In this document: positions 37,042-50,600 of the stretch, piece by piece
How positions within the stretch are numbered: position 1 is the stretch's first letter
How the letters are laid out: each line of letters starts with the position of its first letter
Assembly (NCBI GenBank): GCA_029783825.1
Contig: JAREIK010002263.1
Location: 1 to 64,000, forward strand
Source of the DNA: Sapria himalayana
Lineage: Eukaryota > Streptophyta > Magnoliopsida > Malpighiales > Rafflesiaceae
Direction of reading: 5' to 3'
Length of the DNA stretch: 64,000 bases
Made by a program: the position numbers and the translations under genes
Notes under the pieces: model-generated
Seen by the model: the letters and a program-made list of their open reading frames with translations, nothing else
Database searches by the model: none
What the model was told of the DNA's origin: nothing

Positions 37042-37860
37042 TACGAGTAGTTATATTTAGTTATACATAACTACATACATTGTTATAAACAAATATATAG
37101 ATTTACATATATGTATACATATATGTATAAATAGTTAAAAATATAGTTATATTTAATTATACAAAATTTTATTTAGTTTTATAAATATTTATATATAGTT
37201 ATACACATATAATTAAACATAATGTTTTATGTTTTAATACATATAATTATAAATATAGTTACATGTGGTTATACATTTAGCTACACATATAGATATACTT
37301 ATGTTTATACATGCAGGTATATATAGTTATTCATATAATTTATATATTTATACATATAGATATGTATAGGTATAGATATAGTAAAATACATTTTTATATA
37401 CTAATATATACAAATGTATATTAATATAAGATGTAAATTATATATTTAAATATAGTCATGTATAAAGCTGTTATAGTTATATATATAATAAGATACAATT
37501 ATTTATAGTTATATGTTATTAAACATTTAGTATATATAACTATTAATATTTTTATATATTTAAATATATAGTTATATATAAATATATTCATACAGATAGA
37601 TATACATAAATATATAAAGTTATCAATAAATATATAGATTTACATATATGTATACATAGTTATAAATATAGGTATATTTAATGTTGTAGAGTGTTATATA
37701 ATAATACAAATAATTATAAATAGTTATACAAATATTTATACATAGTTATATACATATAGTTAAATATAATGTTGTATGTTATTATACATGTAATTAAAAA
37801 TATAGTTATATGTGGGTATACATATAGTTACAAAAATAATCATAATTCTAAATACTTAAA
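36620..37860. repeat. AT-rich tandem array inside the CACTA element
   Basis: Built from TATAGTTATACATA-like words with a higher-order period of about 550-575 bp. The block 'TAGTTACATGTGGTTATACA' recurs near 36,680 and 37,258, and as a close variant near 37,805. A (TA)n run lies at about 37,008-37,040. The array begins exactly where transposase homology stops, so it replaced or displaced the catalytic exons. Confidence 0.75.
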
Positions 37861-38565
37861 ATAATCAAATCCTACTTGCGTTATCATGATAAAGATTTTC
37901 TAATCGAAGATTTTTAAAACATTATTAGTTGGATGGTTGGTGACATCCTTAAATGGGTGTAAGCCATGGGTTTGAACCTATCATTGTTCTTTGAAGAAGT
38001 ATATTTTGGTAAACTCTATGAGAATCAAAAATTGATTTTTGAATTCTGAAACTATTATTTTAAATTAAATTTTTAAAAACTTCTGTGAGATAAACAAAGT
38101 TGATGCATTTCGGTGCAACAAAAGTGGATAAAAGTTATGATGTTATAGGAAAAAATGTTAAGGGGAACCAAGATGAAAATAATTATGTTTTATTACTATT
38201 TTTAATTTTAATATAACATTTGGGGACCCAAATCCAAAATATTTATGATTTGGGTCTTCCAAATTCTTATACTGATAATTACCTTCATTTATTCATACGG
38301 AATGCATATACTCAAGTATGCATATGAGTTTATTCAGAAACTCATTTTTTCATAAACAAAATCATATGCATATGGAGTTCATAAATACTCTATATGCATA
38401 AACATATGCATAAACTTGTTTTTGCATGCGGAGTAAGCTGAAACGAGTTTATGCATAATGTTTTTTTTAATTATACTGGGATAATTATGAGTATCCGAAT
38501 TTAGGTACTAAAATATAACCCAAATCATAGATTTTTTTTTTGAATTCCATAACATAATTATCCAT

Positions 38566-38604
<39 letters not shown>

Positions 38605-40800
38605 TAAAGATGAAAATATTAAGTATTATTATTATTAGTGTTGTGGATGAATTTCTTTTTTTTTTTTTGCAAAGTTAGATAAAAGTTAGTGATGTTTTGG
38701 AAGCAACAAAATATAAAGAATAGTACTTTTAATATCAAGAAAATCTATTTAATTAAATTTTAAAATTGAACTAATTTAAGAAAATACTTCTCAGAGCAAT
38801 ATTCCTACCTTTTAGTGGTATAAATGCATAATATTAAATTTTTGTTGTTATTTTGTTTTGTAATTTAAGAGATGCAAGCCTAATCATTTTTTCTATTTGA
38901 AGATTAGAATGATTTGGATTTCTTGTTATGCATTTAATTGCTACTTAAGAGCTCTAAGGCTACTCTAATTTCTTCATCATCTTAAACTTTTTCTCCTTCT
39001 CTTACTGCTTCTTCTTCATCTTCTTATACTTCTTCTTCATCTTCTTATACTTCTTCTTCTTGTACTTCTACTACCACAAAAGAGTATCTACTTTCAAATG
39101 AGAATGCTCATTTATAGATGAGTTTATATTTCTCTTTGCTTTATCATTAACATGGTCTATAGTATATTCCATTATACTTTTTTATTAATCAAAGATAAAA
39201 GTATAAATTATAGTTCAATTGAGAAAACTTACTAATAGATGAGTATCTAATTGTAATTAGAGTATAAAGGGTAGATTAATTACCAATTGTGCAAGATTAA
39301 TAATAGATGAGAATTAACTTGCAACATTTAGGAATCCATTTGTTAGGGTATATGTTTGAGTGGTTGATTTGTCATTGTTGACAACTTCCTTGATTTTATA
39401 GAGCATAGTGATATAAGTATCTCACACATCAACCATGATACAACATCAATATACATTTTTTTACAAGGTAAATGGTCTTGAGGTGGGTACTATATGTTCT
39501 ACAATTCATCTCCATTGGAGAAACTAAGGTCTTGAAACACTATGTTCTCCTTTGATGATAATATTTTCTCTATGACAAGATTAATCAATCAAAAAGTTTG
39601 GTTACCTAACACCAACAAATCAATAGAGCAAGCAAAGACATGAATATTCAATTGATATGACTTCCAATCTCAAAAGATTATCAAAAGATAACCATCAATG
39701 GGTTTCAAACATATTTGAAAAATATTATAGCTCAAATACCAAACCAGATAATTAAATATGATAATTTTGAATTAAATCACAAAATTATTTTTCATTTTCC
39801 CAAACTATACTTAATAGAGCTGAATTAATAAATAGAAAAAATAAATATAAATATTCACATGATTTTTATTACACTCACAAACTCACACCACACTACAAAA
39901 ATTATGAACAGATAAACCAAAATGGCTTTTCTGGATTTTTCAGAAATGATATTAAATGCATAGCACATAGTTATTTTAATTATGTAAAAATTATTAAACA
40001 CATTTACACGCTACCATAAAATAAACGAACACAATAAAAAACTTACACTATCAAGAAATACACTGCTAAAAAACTTACCATAAATAACAAAACTATGATC
40101 ATACACACACTCTCATTTTATCATTCATAAAATAGCAATATACAGATTAAAACTATTTGTTTTTGAATAATTTTTCTAGAAAATTTATTTTTTTAGATTC
40201 AATAGAATCAATTTTTTGTGCTCTTCATGCAATATAAATAATAAATCAAGAACATATGCATTTTCGTTTCGTGCTCCTCACTCAAGAACACCCGCGAACA
40301 AAAACATAAGCAAATTGCCATGAAAAATTGAAGTTGAGCACACCCAAAACAAACTAAATTTAAATATAAATATTTATAACCATAATAGAAAAAAGATACC
40401 AGCAAACTATAGCATCAAAATCACTCAAACCATGATAAAGAAGTTCACCCACTTGAAACTTACAGGCCCAAACAATGCATAACAATTTTTTCCTTTCACA
40501 TCTATGGTAATAAAAAAAATGATAGATATAGTTATGTTTAAATAGTTTATGTATACTGTTTTTATAGTTATATATATATAGTTATGTTTAAACACTCTTA
40601 TTTAAAGCATACTTATATTTATGTATACTATTTTTGTATATAGTATGTAGTTATTTATATTGAACAAGTTATTAATTCGGCATACCTACTGTGCACCATC
40701 AAAATTCACACAATGACAACACATTATATCACAAATACATGAAGTATGTATATGATTAAGTATATATACACAATCCAAGAATATCACGGTGAATAAAGGA
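37861..40800. other. CACTA interior, unassigned
   Basis: Contains miniature-element-like phrases (38,180-38,560: AATTATGTTTTA, TTTGGGGACCCAAATCC, GGGATAATTATG) related to the 15-18 kb foldback family. A (GT)n microsatellite lies at 38,568-38,600 and a CTTCTTCTTCATCTT run at 39,000-39,062. No convincing exon was seen. The rest is AT-rich. Confidence 0.4.
38568..38600. repeat. (GT)n microsatellite
   Basis: An uninterrupted alternating GT run of about 33 bp directly following TAACATAATTATCCATTAT. It sits at the edge of a short sequence bounded by the inverted words GATAATTATG and CATAATTATC. Confidence 0.85.
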
Positions 40801-40861
40801 GAAGAATTTCAGAAACAATAAAAAACAGAATCAATATGCATAAGCTTAATCAAGTTAATCG

Positions 40862-41020
40862 ATGAAGAATAAAATATTTAGAACATACCTCAATTCAAAT
40901 AATTTTTTTTTAAAACCTCGAATATATGTTGAAGCGTTGGTGTCGAGGGATGGATGGCCGAATGCGGAGGTTTGCATCATTTGTTCTAGAAGAAAATTAC
41001 GTCTCGACGTGAATGTAAAT
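40862..41020 (-). pseudogene. Possible 5' exon of the CACTA transposase gene
   Basis: The minus strand holds a short frame with protein-like content ('SRRNFLLEQMMQTSAFGH' and 'SLDTNASTYIRGF') ending at a plausible donor (ELR then GTATGTTC, near 40,889). Its position and strand fit an early exon of the genes at 32.8-36.6 kb, but no domain is recognisable and it may be chance. Confidence 0.2.
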
Positions 41021-42239
41021 ATTAGTAAATTTTGTATATTTTTAATTATTAAAACATTAAATAAACAGTATATATATATATATATAATCAAAAAGACTAA
41101 TTAATTTTATTTACTATCAAAATTTTTTCAACAAAATTAATGTGCATGTAGCAAGGTACAAATGAAAAATAAACACCTTAAACTTTTTTATTATAATATT
41201 AATTAAACAATAGATATATAAACAATTTTACAAAATTTATTTAGCCTTGTAAAAAAATATCAGATAGGTACAAAATTAATAAACTCTATATAATAAGACA
41301 TGAATGAAAAGATGATTTGTCTTCTAGTCACTCGCCTAAGTTATATAATACTATTAATGTTAAAAAATATATAAAAATTTATATTTTATGGTTATAAAAT
41401 TTTAAGAATTCATATTAATTATTACGAAGATAATATGAAATAATTTTAAAGGCATAAAATTTCATATTATTTGATATCATTAATAATTTTTAAAATTCAA
41501 TAAATTACTTAAAGTGAGAAGATAATTAAAATAAGTTATATTTATTATTTTAATAAAAACTTAAAGATAAAAGCTAATTATAAAAATCTTACTCAATTGT
41601 TTAATTCATCTAAATTTTTGTAAGAGCAAACATTTATGTACTTATTTATAAATATTAATTTATTTTCTTTTAACTTTATTAAAAAATGATATTTTTATTA
41701 TATTTCAAGATTTTCTAATTTTGTATTGTTTATTTATTTAAAAGTTTTCTATAATAATAATTTTTTTTACTTATAATAATAATTTTACTAGTTTACTGTC
41801 AATTTAGATAATTTTGAAAATATTTCTATTTTATTATACAATGAATTAATTTACATTTATATTAGTAGAAATTTTAATATATGTTAATTTAATTTTTAAA
41901 ATATAGAAAAAAAAATATTATTCTTATTGAATTTATTATTTAATGTTACTTTAAATACAAATTTTTAAGTTTTTATTTTCAAATTTTAAAAAATTTTTTT
42001 GTAAAATATAATAAAAAATTAATACATCATTAAATTGTTAATTTAGACCTTATTAATATATATATATATTTGTTTATTGTATTTTTATATTTTTTAAATT
42101 ATTTATTTATAATATAATTTTTTTATGATTTTACGAGGAGAATGTGTGTTTCAAGGATTGCTCATCTATAGACCAATAACATACATTTAATAAACAAAAT
42201 TAAATAAAATATTATAACAAATAATAAATAAAAAAAATT
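41021..42239. other. CACTA interior, AT-rich, no gene
   Basis: Extremely AT-rich sequence with poly-T runs and short (TA)n tracts (for example 41,068-41,086 and 42,055-42,070). Nothing coding or structured was seen. Confidence 0.45.
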
Positions 42240-42749
42240 ATATAATTAAATATTAGCTAGAGAAATATCATCGCTTAATCAATAGCTAAATTACGGATTT
42301 TATAAGCTAGAGAAAATTCATCGTTATATTACGGATTTTATTAGCTCGAAAAAATTCGTCGCAAAATCCTATCGCAAAATCAAGGATTTTATTAGCAACA
42401 AAAAATCCGTCGCTAAATCAAGGATTTTATTAGCGAGAAATATTCAGTCGCTAAATCCGTCGCTAAAATCCTAACTTTTCTTGAGCGGAAGTTAGGAAAA
42501 TTTTCAGTCACTATTTCATCGCTAAATCCGTCGCTAAAATCTCCGCTTTTCTTGAGCGGAATTCACGAATATTTCTCGCTAAAATCATCGCTAAAATCAC
42601 TAATCCGTCGCTAAATTCCCCGCTTTTCATTAGCGGAACTTTCGAAAAAGTATCACTCGCTAATCCATCGCTAATCCATTGCTTTTTTTTTAATAAAAAA
42701 AATCATCAATCCATTGCTATTCCCTAGCTAATCCCTTGCAATTTAGCTA
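42240..42749. repeat. CACTA right subterminal repeats
   Basis: A dense cluster of short units such as ATCCGTCGCTAAA, ATTAGCGAGAAA and CTTTTCTTGAGCGGAA. It is the counterpart of the left cluster at 28,790-29,175 and more regular. These are the expected binding region for a TNPA-like protein. Confidence 0.85.
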
Positions 42750-42788
42750 GGGATTGATCTTTAGCTAAATTGATATTTTCTTGTAGTG
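42750..42788 (-). repeat. CACTA right terminal inverted repeat
   Basis: Read inward it begins CACTACAAGAAAATATCAAT, the intact superfamily terminus. It is followed outward by the TGA target duplication (42,789-42,791). Confidence 0.92.
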
Positions 42789-42791
42789 TGA

Positions 42792-43010
42792 AGAATGATC
42801 TATGTAAGAAGCTTGAGATGCTCTATCAGAGTTATTCAATTAATTAATGAGTTATTTCTAAAAAAGAAAGTATATAGGTTGCACATTAAAAAGGTTGATA
42901 CAATTACTCCACACTTGAGTTTCAGTGTTTCACACATTGGTCAGCTAGTTGTCATCTATTGTTGATACAATTTTCTTGTAGTTATGTTGACAAAGCTAAA
43001 AGATTCCTCT
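42792..43010 (+). pseudogene. Copia gag remnant, 3' part (UBN2-like)
   Basis: Continues the gag interrupted at 28,770. The + strand gives 'NDLCKKLEMLYQSY', then 'LKKKVYRLHIKKVDTITPHL', then 'FSVFHTLVS.LSSI'. This is the order of copia gag UBN2 domains (LW.KLE.LY ... LKKKLY.LKM.EG.S...HL..FN.L...L). Stops interrupt it. Downstream the similarity fades into the repeat at 43-46.9 kb. Confidence 0.75.
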
Positions 43011-46000
43011 ATTAATTGCTAGATTCATGAGATAACTTGAGTATCACCATTATTAATAGTAGAATATAGGTATCCTATGAAAAAATAATTTTAGCACTAA
43101 TATCTAAGAATATAAGGAGGTAGGGTATGGGGAAACTTGAAAGATGTAATACTTTTGAGGAGAATGAATAAAGAAAGATGTATATTTCAGTCATAAAGAA
43201 ATCAAACACAAAAAGAAGATAAAAGAGTGTGGATAGGCTAAAATTGAAGTACTAGAAGAATGGTAAAGTTGGACACTTCAAGAAGGACTACTAGAGAATT
43301 TAAAAAAGACCAACTTAGGAGAAAGCTATCTTGGTGATCAAGTTGTCATAATTCTAACTAGTACTGGCTCAATAAAGTTGTACTATTGGCTTTAGAAGAG
43401 GAAATATAGAGCTATTAAAGCGAGGTTGAAATTGAGGAGGATTGTAGCCATTAAGTTGCAGTATTCTTGAAAGTTATGACTTTAGAAAGCACCTAAGTAG
43501 AGTATTCTGGAGGGGTAGAAGAAAAATAAAATGCATGAATTATTTTCATAATTGCATTGAAAAAAATGATGTGAAAGATTGTGAGAATATACCAATAGCA
43601 AAAATAGAGACATAATCTTAACTAGTGGCTGATAAAATAATAAAGGAAGACATGGCGGAAATAAAAATTCTATAGGACTTGAAGGAAAAAAAAAGAAATA
43701 AAAACAACAACAAAAGTCATGGCTTTGACCATCACCATGACTTAGGAGAAACAAAAGTTAAAGAAAGAAGTTGTGACAAATTCTAATGCCATGACTTTGG
43801 AGATCTCAAAGAGTTGCACAACAAGAAGCCATGGTGATCCAAAAAGCCATGACATTTAGGGAGGGTGAAGCCAAAAAAGAAAATTTAAAAACCCATGGCA
43901 ATCCAAAAAGATGTGGCATCATGATAAAGAAAGGTTAAGGAAGGAAGCCCCTAAGAAGAAAGTATAGAATTTGATTCAACACTGAACAAAATGGGAAAAA
44001 AAGAGAAAGTGAAGAACTATACAACAAAGCTAGCAAGGACACTTGAGATTATAGATAGAAGTAATACCTCATTAATGGTCTAGCTATGGATGTTAAACAT
44101 AGTACTAATTAGAAGGCAACCCAAGATTTGTTTTGCATGGTGTGAAATAATAAAAAAATATTATGCACATTTTATATACCCTCATATTTAGTCACAAAAC
44201 TCAAATTATACTATGACTTATTTACATATCCACATAATTAGTTGAAGAACTCAAACCCCACTTTTTTTACACACTCACAGATTCAACACCATCATCTAGA
44301 TACACTATGACATTTAAACTAAATCATATAAAATATTTATGTAGGAAGAATGGAAAGGTATATTTTTTTAGAGGGGAATAAATTTCTCATGAACGAGCAA
44401 TCACTTTAGTATAATAGTTTATTTAGTATGCCAAATAATAGTTAATACTAGTTATTTGGTGATTATGCATGATATATTTGCATAAAAAATAGTTTAAAAT
44501 TAAATTACTTTACTAAATTATAGTTTTGATGGTTCATGATAAATTATGGTAAAAATAGTTTATTTTTGCATGAAAAATAATTCTGGTAGAATTATTGAGT
44601 ATGATGTGAGCAAAAAGTCATGTAACACCATAATATTTCTCATGTTATGATTATGTTACACCTCCATGAACTTATATGGTAGTTTCGATTTTAATTCTTA
44701 GCCGAAGTTTTACTAAAATAGTAGCAATAATTTTTATATACTATGACTGTCATATTGTTGACACAATAATTTCACTATGTAACATATTTTTTTTATTAAA
44801 CTTTCTTAGAATCATAGTCACACTATCTCGCTAATATTTATATGGTTACGATATTAATTTTATGTCACGGTAGCCAAATACCCCATTAGCACTAAAAGTT
44901 GTAGGCATCCTCTAGAATCGTACCTTTTTTTATAGAGCCACAAGTATTAAAGAAAAAGCCACAACTTATCTATAGCACCATGATTTTTTTATACATAGTT
45001 CCAAAGATTTACTCAAGCCACAACTATTTCCAAAGCTAAGATTTTTTGCTTCAAAGAAAAAGACCAAGGTTGCAGCCATTCTGTAACATTGGGTTATAGA
45101 GGAAAAATGTTTAAGCCACAATCATTTTCATCACCGCAACTTCTTGTTATATAGAGGAAAAGTATTATCCTTGGCCATTCCCATTACTATGAATTTTTGT
45201 TAGAGAGAGGAAAAGCATAAGCCACAACCATTTTCAACACCACAACTTCATGTCAAATAGAAGAAATGTACAAGTCATAGCAATTTCATTGCTGTGAAAT
45301 CTAATACAAGAAAGATAGCAATATCGTGGTCTTTCCTTAGTGTCATGGATTTGTGTTATAGAAAGGAAAAACTAAATCTATGATCTATCCCCTATATCAT
45401 GACTTCTCACTTGGAAAACCTACTCATCTATTGATTATGAAAGCCAAAATTAGAGCCAAAAATGAAAGAGAGCTAGGAACTAGGGTACGAGAAAAGAGGT
45501 GAAAAACTATGGTTTGAAAGCAAAAATTTACCAAACCCTAGGAAAGATCCAATGAGAAAAGAGGTGATACAAGGTACAAGAATAAGCCCTTTGTGGGGGA
45601 GTGTGAATTTCAACTCCCACCTAGTGATAGATCCGAGGTGCATGAATGATAATTATAGATTTATAGTTTAGATTCCTAGATACTCTTGTAGGTTCTCATT
45701 ATGAACCCAAAATTATACAAGATATATTTTAAATTATTTTAAATTATCTCATGGATAATTATAGGAAGAAAAAGTGACAACCCTTTTGATAGTGATGCAT
45801 GAGGCAAATTTATATGTCAAAACAAGCATTAAGTAAGTTTAATTTTGTAAGTATGATGCTTACGAATCTAAAAGCACAAATACTTTTATAAGCCAATTTA
45901 TTATGTATATCTTAGATGAATTGAGTCTCAATTAATGTTCGAGTTTTATAAAATATTTTCATAATGGTTTCACCATGAGTATGAGGATCACATGTTGTCA

Positions 46001-46900
46001 TAGTGGATGGTGAAATATAAGCCACAAGACCCACATGAGTTGAGGTGACTTATAAATGATAATAATCCTGCAAGTTACTTTCTGTTGTATGAGTACTACT
46101 ACTATGAAATTTTAGAGAAATATATGTTAATTATTGTTATAAGTATGATGCTTATGAAGTTGAAAGTATAAATACTTTTAAAGCCAAATCAATTCATCAC
46201 TTTATGACACATGCATGAGGTTAGAGAATAAGAATGTATATATGAAGCAATCATTAAATGTAGTTGACAGGTTCTCTAAAAATTGTGAACTTGTGAATTA
46301 CTCTCAAGTAAGGAAACTATTTCATTTTAGTGAAAAAATACTAATGGGACAACTACGAGGATATTATTATTCGAGAAGACCCAATAGGTGACAATCACAT
46401 TGTATGCTAGTAGGGCATTAAAGTTTTTTCATGATAATCAAATTGCATTCATTTAATAATCAAGCATAATAACAACAAGATAATTTCGATAGATCATTAT
46501 GTGTAATGAAATGGGCTAATCCTATAATCTAAAAGTCTTACTAAAGACCTAGTTTTATCCTACTAATAAGAGCATCAAATGACTACCTATTGGTAATTGA
46601 ATTATCTATATAATTTATGTGAGATATACATTTGGATGAATGTCTACTTTACTACATGTATGACCGATATATTTATGGAACTATACTAGATTAGAGACTT
46701 CTGCCCAAAAAGTTTTTAAGATATTTCCTTATCCTAATAATGAAGTATTATAATGATGTTAAAACATGGAGTTTAATAAGTATTTAATAATAATAGACTC
46801 AAATTATATTTTGAATAAGTTGGGGAGTGCAATTATAATTATTCAGTTGAGTGAATTATGATTAATATAAATGATATTATTTATTTACATTTGGAGTCCA
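43011..46900 (+). repeat. Dispersed repeat, copy B (relative of 18.6-21.2 kb)
   Basis: Repeated CATGACTT, CCATGAC and CACAACC phrases (43,450-45,420), then 'AAGTATGATGCTTA' twice (45,848 and 46,141) in an imperfect tandem duplication of about 290 bp. Order and orientation match 18,600-21,170. It may be the interior or LTR of the copia element whose gag precedes it, but pol motifs were not found. Confidence 0.45.
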
Positions 46901-47617
46901 ATATTTTATTTTAAGCTTTAAGATCCTTACCATAACCTTAACCTAGTTTCAAACATGATGGCTTAAAAGTTTACTTTAAGTTATTTTTATAGAATCACTT
47001 TGTGTGATTTTTGTTTAAAAAAATCACTTTGCATGATTTGATGTAAGCCAGTCAAAGAGGCTAAGAGAGTTGAGATCCATACTTTTTTTTTCATGAGAAT
47101 AATTTTCTAGGTTACGGATATAAAGTAGAAGATCTAGAGCATGAATAATTGGACAAAAAATCATTCTAGAAGATTATGAGGAATGATTTGTTTTCTTTTA
47201 ACTTCATTCTGATTCTTTTTTTATGGTTGAGTTTGTACGTGCTATCACGAGCATAAGATTTCAATCCTAATAGTTTACACATCTCATTTGTCTTTTTTTA
47301 TGACAAAAATACAATGAAAAATAGTTCTTTAGACCCACTATTGACTCATGGAAATGGCCTTGCAAAGTATTTTCTTTCACTCTTTTTGACTTATTTTTTT
47401 AGTTTTAGTTCAGTGACAATTTTATAACCATCAAAAGATCTTTTTAAAAAATATAGATTGAATAATTAGATAGTTCAAAATTAACCATCCTAACTGAATT
47501 ATTCTAGTTTATCCCAAAGAAACAATAAATACTTGTACAAATAGAATGCTCCAATCATCCAAAAATCAATTAGCCCATACTAACACCATATGTTAGGGAT
47601 AACACATAGCTTGAATG
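46901..47617. other. AT-rich DNA, no gene recognised
   Basis: Nothing beyond poly-T runs and one imperfect duplication of 'AATCACTTTG' with 'TGTGATTTTTG' near 46,990-47,030. Confidence 0.4.
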
Positions 47618-50600
47618 TAGAGATGTTAAATAGGTCGTGTCTTGTCTACATAACCCAAATTTGTAGTAAGGATGCCAATTTGCCTAGACCTCGACCCACC
47701 CCCCTTGTGCCCGACCCAAACGGGGAAGGGATTTTCTACCATGAGGGTTCTCATGTTGGGGTCAGGGCAGCTAGGGTGAGGACAATCCCCTGCTCAGATC
47801 CCCGCCCTATTCCACCTCTTAAATGATAAAAAATATTAATAATTAAATTTTATTTATTTAATAATATTATTAAATTTAAAAATATTAATTTGATGTTTTC
47901 CCATGAGTGTGTAGGCAGTGGGCAAAAATTCAAAATATTTCAGCAATCGTCACTTTGTTAGTGACCCATTGTATGCCACTAGCATGACTCCATATCTATT
48001 AACCCAGTGTATGCCATGAGCATGACTCCATGTCTAGTGAAGGTCACGACTCACATCGCTCTTATGGTAAATGGGGTAACAAGGTAGGGATTGCACCGCC
48101 CCATCCCATCCCACCCCACACCACCCCACACTATTTATCATTTTCCCCACCTTGCCCTACCCTATATACCATTTTCCCTACTTTGCTCTACCTCACACTA
48201 AATGGGGCATAGGGTGGGGTAGGGATTGCAAAATTTCTGACATGGCTGGACACGGGGAGGGTCACCACGGCCCCTCCTTGCTCCATTGTCATGACTATTT
48301 TTATAGCTCATCCGGGCCACCGTATCATGCCTAACATGACATGGTTTTTAGTATTAGCCATTTCATGTTAACATGGCTCTAAAAATGAGCAGCCTAACAT
48401 AACTCATTGGCATGCATTTTGCCCATGTCGCGTCGGGTCATGCCAAGTCAGATCAGACCTAGCTATGTTAGACTTACCCAATTCATTCTAAGCTAGCTTG
48501 AATTTAGTCTATGTTAGCCTGGGTCAGGCCTAGCTAGTTGAATCATTCTAGCCTAGCCTAGGTTAGGATCAGACTAGCCTATTTGGCCAGCCAGGCTCTA
48601 CTGGCCCACACAAGTCATTGTGTTAGGTTGTGTCATATCGCACATTCCAATGCCAGAAGCTCTGGTCAGGCACATCCCAAGCCTCCATGCACGAATCTAA
48701 GCTAGGTCGTGTCATGTTATAGGCATGACTAAATTATGTCATGCCTCATATTATGTCCGAGCTGCCCAGACTATAATATAATGTCGTGTGAAAAAAAAAA
48801 CATAATTGAAAGTAATACGAGGTATCAATCTTTGTATTCAATTTGGTAGTGCGAATATAAATTAACATCATTATGTAGGAAACTAAAAGTATCACAAGTG
48901 TTGACCTCAATATCATAAATATCGATATTTCATGAATCATCATCCACTAGCAACTATTTTGCTTGATTCTGAATGTCCAGCAATAAAATTTTCTAAATCA
49001 TTTAGACATGCAAGAGCCTCCACAAAATTTACCTGCAATCTTAGTCTCTTAACTAGAATAATAATGACTACCACAAAAAAAAGATTTTGAATCAATGCCA
49101 ATTGTCCTCAATATCATTGATCTTGATGTCTTATCAAATACCATCTAACAACAACACTTTTGTTTGATTCTGAATGCACAACAATGAATATTCTCAATCA
49201 TTATACAAAAGCTTTTACACTATCTGACTACAATCTCAATCTCATATCTAGAATAGCAATGATTTTCATAGAAAAAATAAACTTCGAATCTATGCTAGAC
49301 AACTAAATGGTTAATAAATCACATTTCATCTTATAAAACATAGGAAAAATGAATTAATATGATTTCCTCCTACTCAAAATATTAAAATTATTATTAGCAT
49401 ATAAAAGAATTGAGCACTACTTAATATCGAAGTACTGAGATAGCCCACATATATTTAATGGATCACCCTGTAATTTTTCCATGGCTAACTAAATAAAAAA
49501 GTCATTAACTCCATATATGATATTAATATCCAAACTCCAAACCACGCTACAACTATCATATTTTGTTTCGTAAATATAAATATATTGCTTAATTTTTCAT
49601 AAACAAAACCTTTTAATTTATCTGCTTGGTTCAAACAGATAGAAATGTATCTTTATATCTATTTCTTTCACAATAATCATAAAATCTATATAAGCAACTA
49701 AGCAATTCAAAATTAAAATGAAAGATCAATATTTTAAATATTTGATTTTTATATCAATATCTATAATACTAAATGCAAGTTATCCTCTATATTTTCAAAA
49801 CATGCTATCGATATTGCATGTGCACCTAAATAAAAAATAAATAATGAGAATATACACAAATGAACACATTCGTTATGTTATTAAAAATATTTTTAGAATT
49901 CCATAAAAAAAATATTGTATCTTAATTTAAATCATTAATAATAAGTTCATCAATATTTTTATTAACATAGTTAGATATCACATATTGATAATAAATATAT
50001 TACTCTAATATAAGATAGATATAATTTCAATGATATCTCATATCCTAAAATCATATTAATTATTAAATCCTGACTACCTAAAATCATAATATGTTATATA
50101 ATAATATGTTATATATTATTATTGCTCATATCCTAAAATCATATTAGATATCACCAATATTTAGGTATTATATCTATAATACCTAAAATCATATTAATTA
50201 TTAATTAATGATTTAAATTAATAGATAGATATAATAATTATTGCTCATATCCTAAAATCATAATAACTATGTTATATCACATATTAATTATTCATTTGTG
50301 TAGTTAGATATCTAACTATGTGATATCTAAAATCATATTAATTATTCATTTGTGTTGAAACTTATACTTGTTTTGTTCAGGACCATCGGTTTCAAATGCA
50401 TGATTGGTAATTTTTCATTTGTGTTGTTTAATTTTTTTTTTAATTTTAATTTTTACTAATATAATGTATTGATTTATTTTTTTTACGATTTAAATTTTAT
50501 TTTAAAAATTAATAACTTTAATTTATAATTAATAAATTATAAATATAAATAAAGCTATACTAAGTTGAATTTGATAAAAAAAATAAATTTTCTAAAATTT

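Larger units (their letters stand above)
28771..42788 (-). mobile_element. CACTA (En/Spm) DNA transposon, 14,018 bp
   Basis: The right end, read inward, begins CACTACAAGAAAATATCAAT. The left begins CATTACAAGAAAAATATAAT with one change in the CACTA core. Both continue into TTTAGCTA...CAATYCC, giving about 39 bp of paired terminus. Identical TGA triplets at 28,768-28,770 and 42,789-42,791 are the 3-bp target duplication expected of this superfamily. Both ends carry clustered TTAGCGACGGA-type subterminal repeats. Minus-strand remnants of two CACTA genes occupy 32.8-36.6 kb. The Transposase_21 catalytic part is missing, its place taken by AT-rich tandem DNA, so the copy cannot supply its own transposase. 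It is inserted in copia gag. Confidence 0.92.

Noticed and set aside
46300..47600. Searched for the 3' LTR of the copia element that starts at 27.6 kb.
   Set aside because: No sequence matching 27,700-28,390 was found there, so the 3' end is not annotated.
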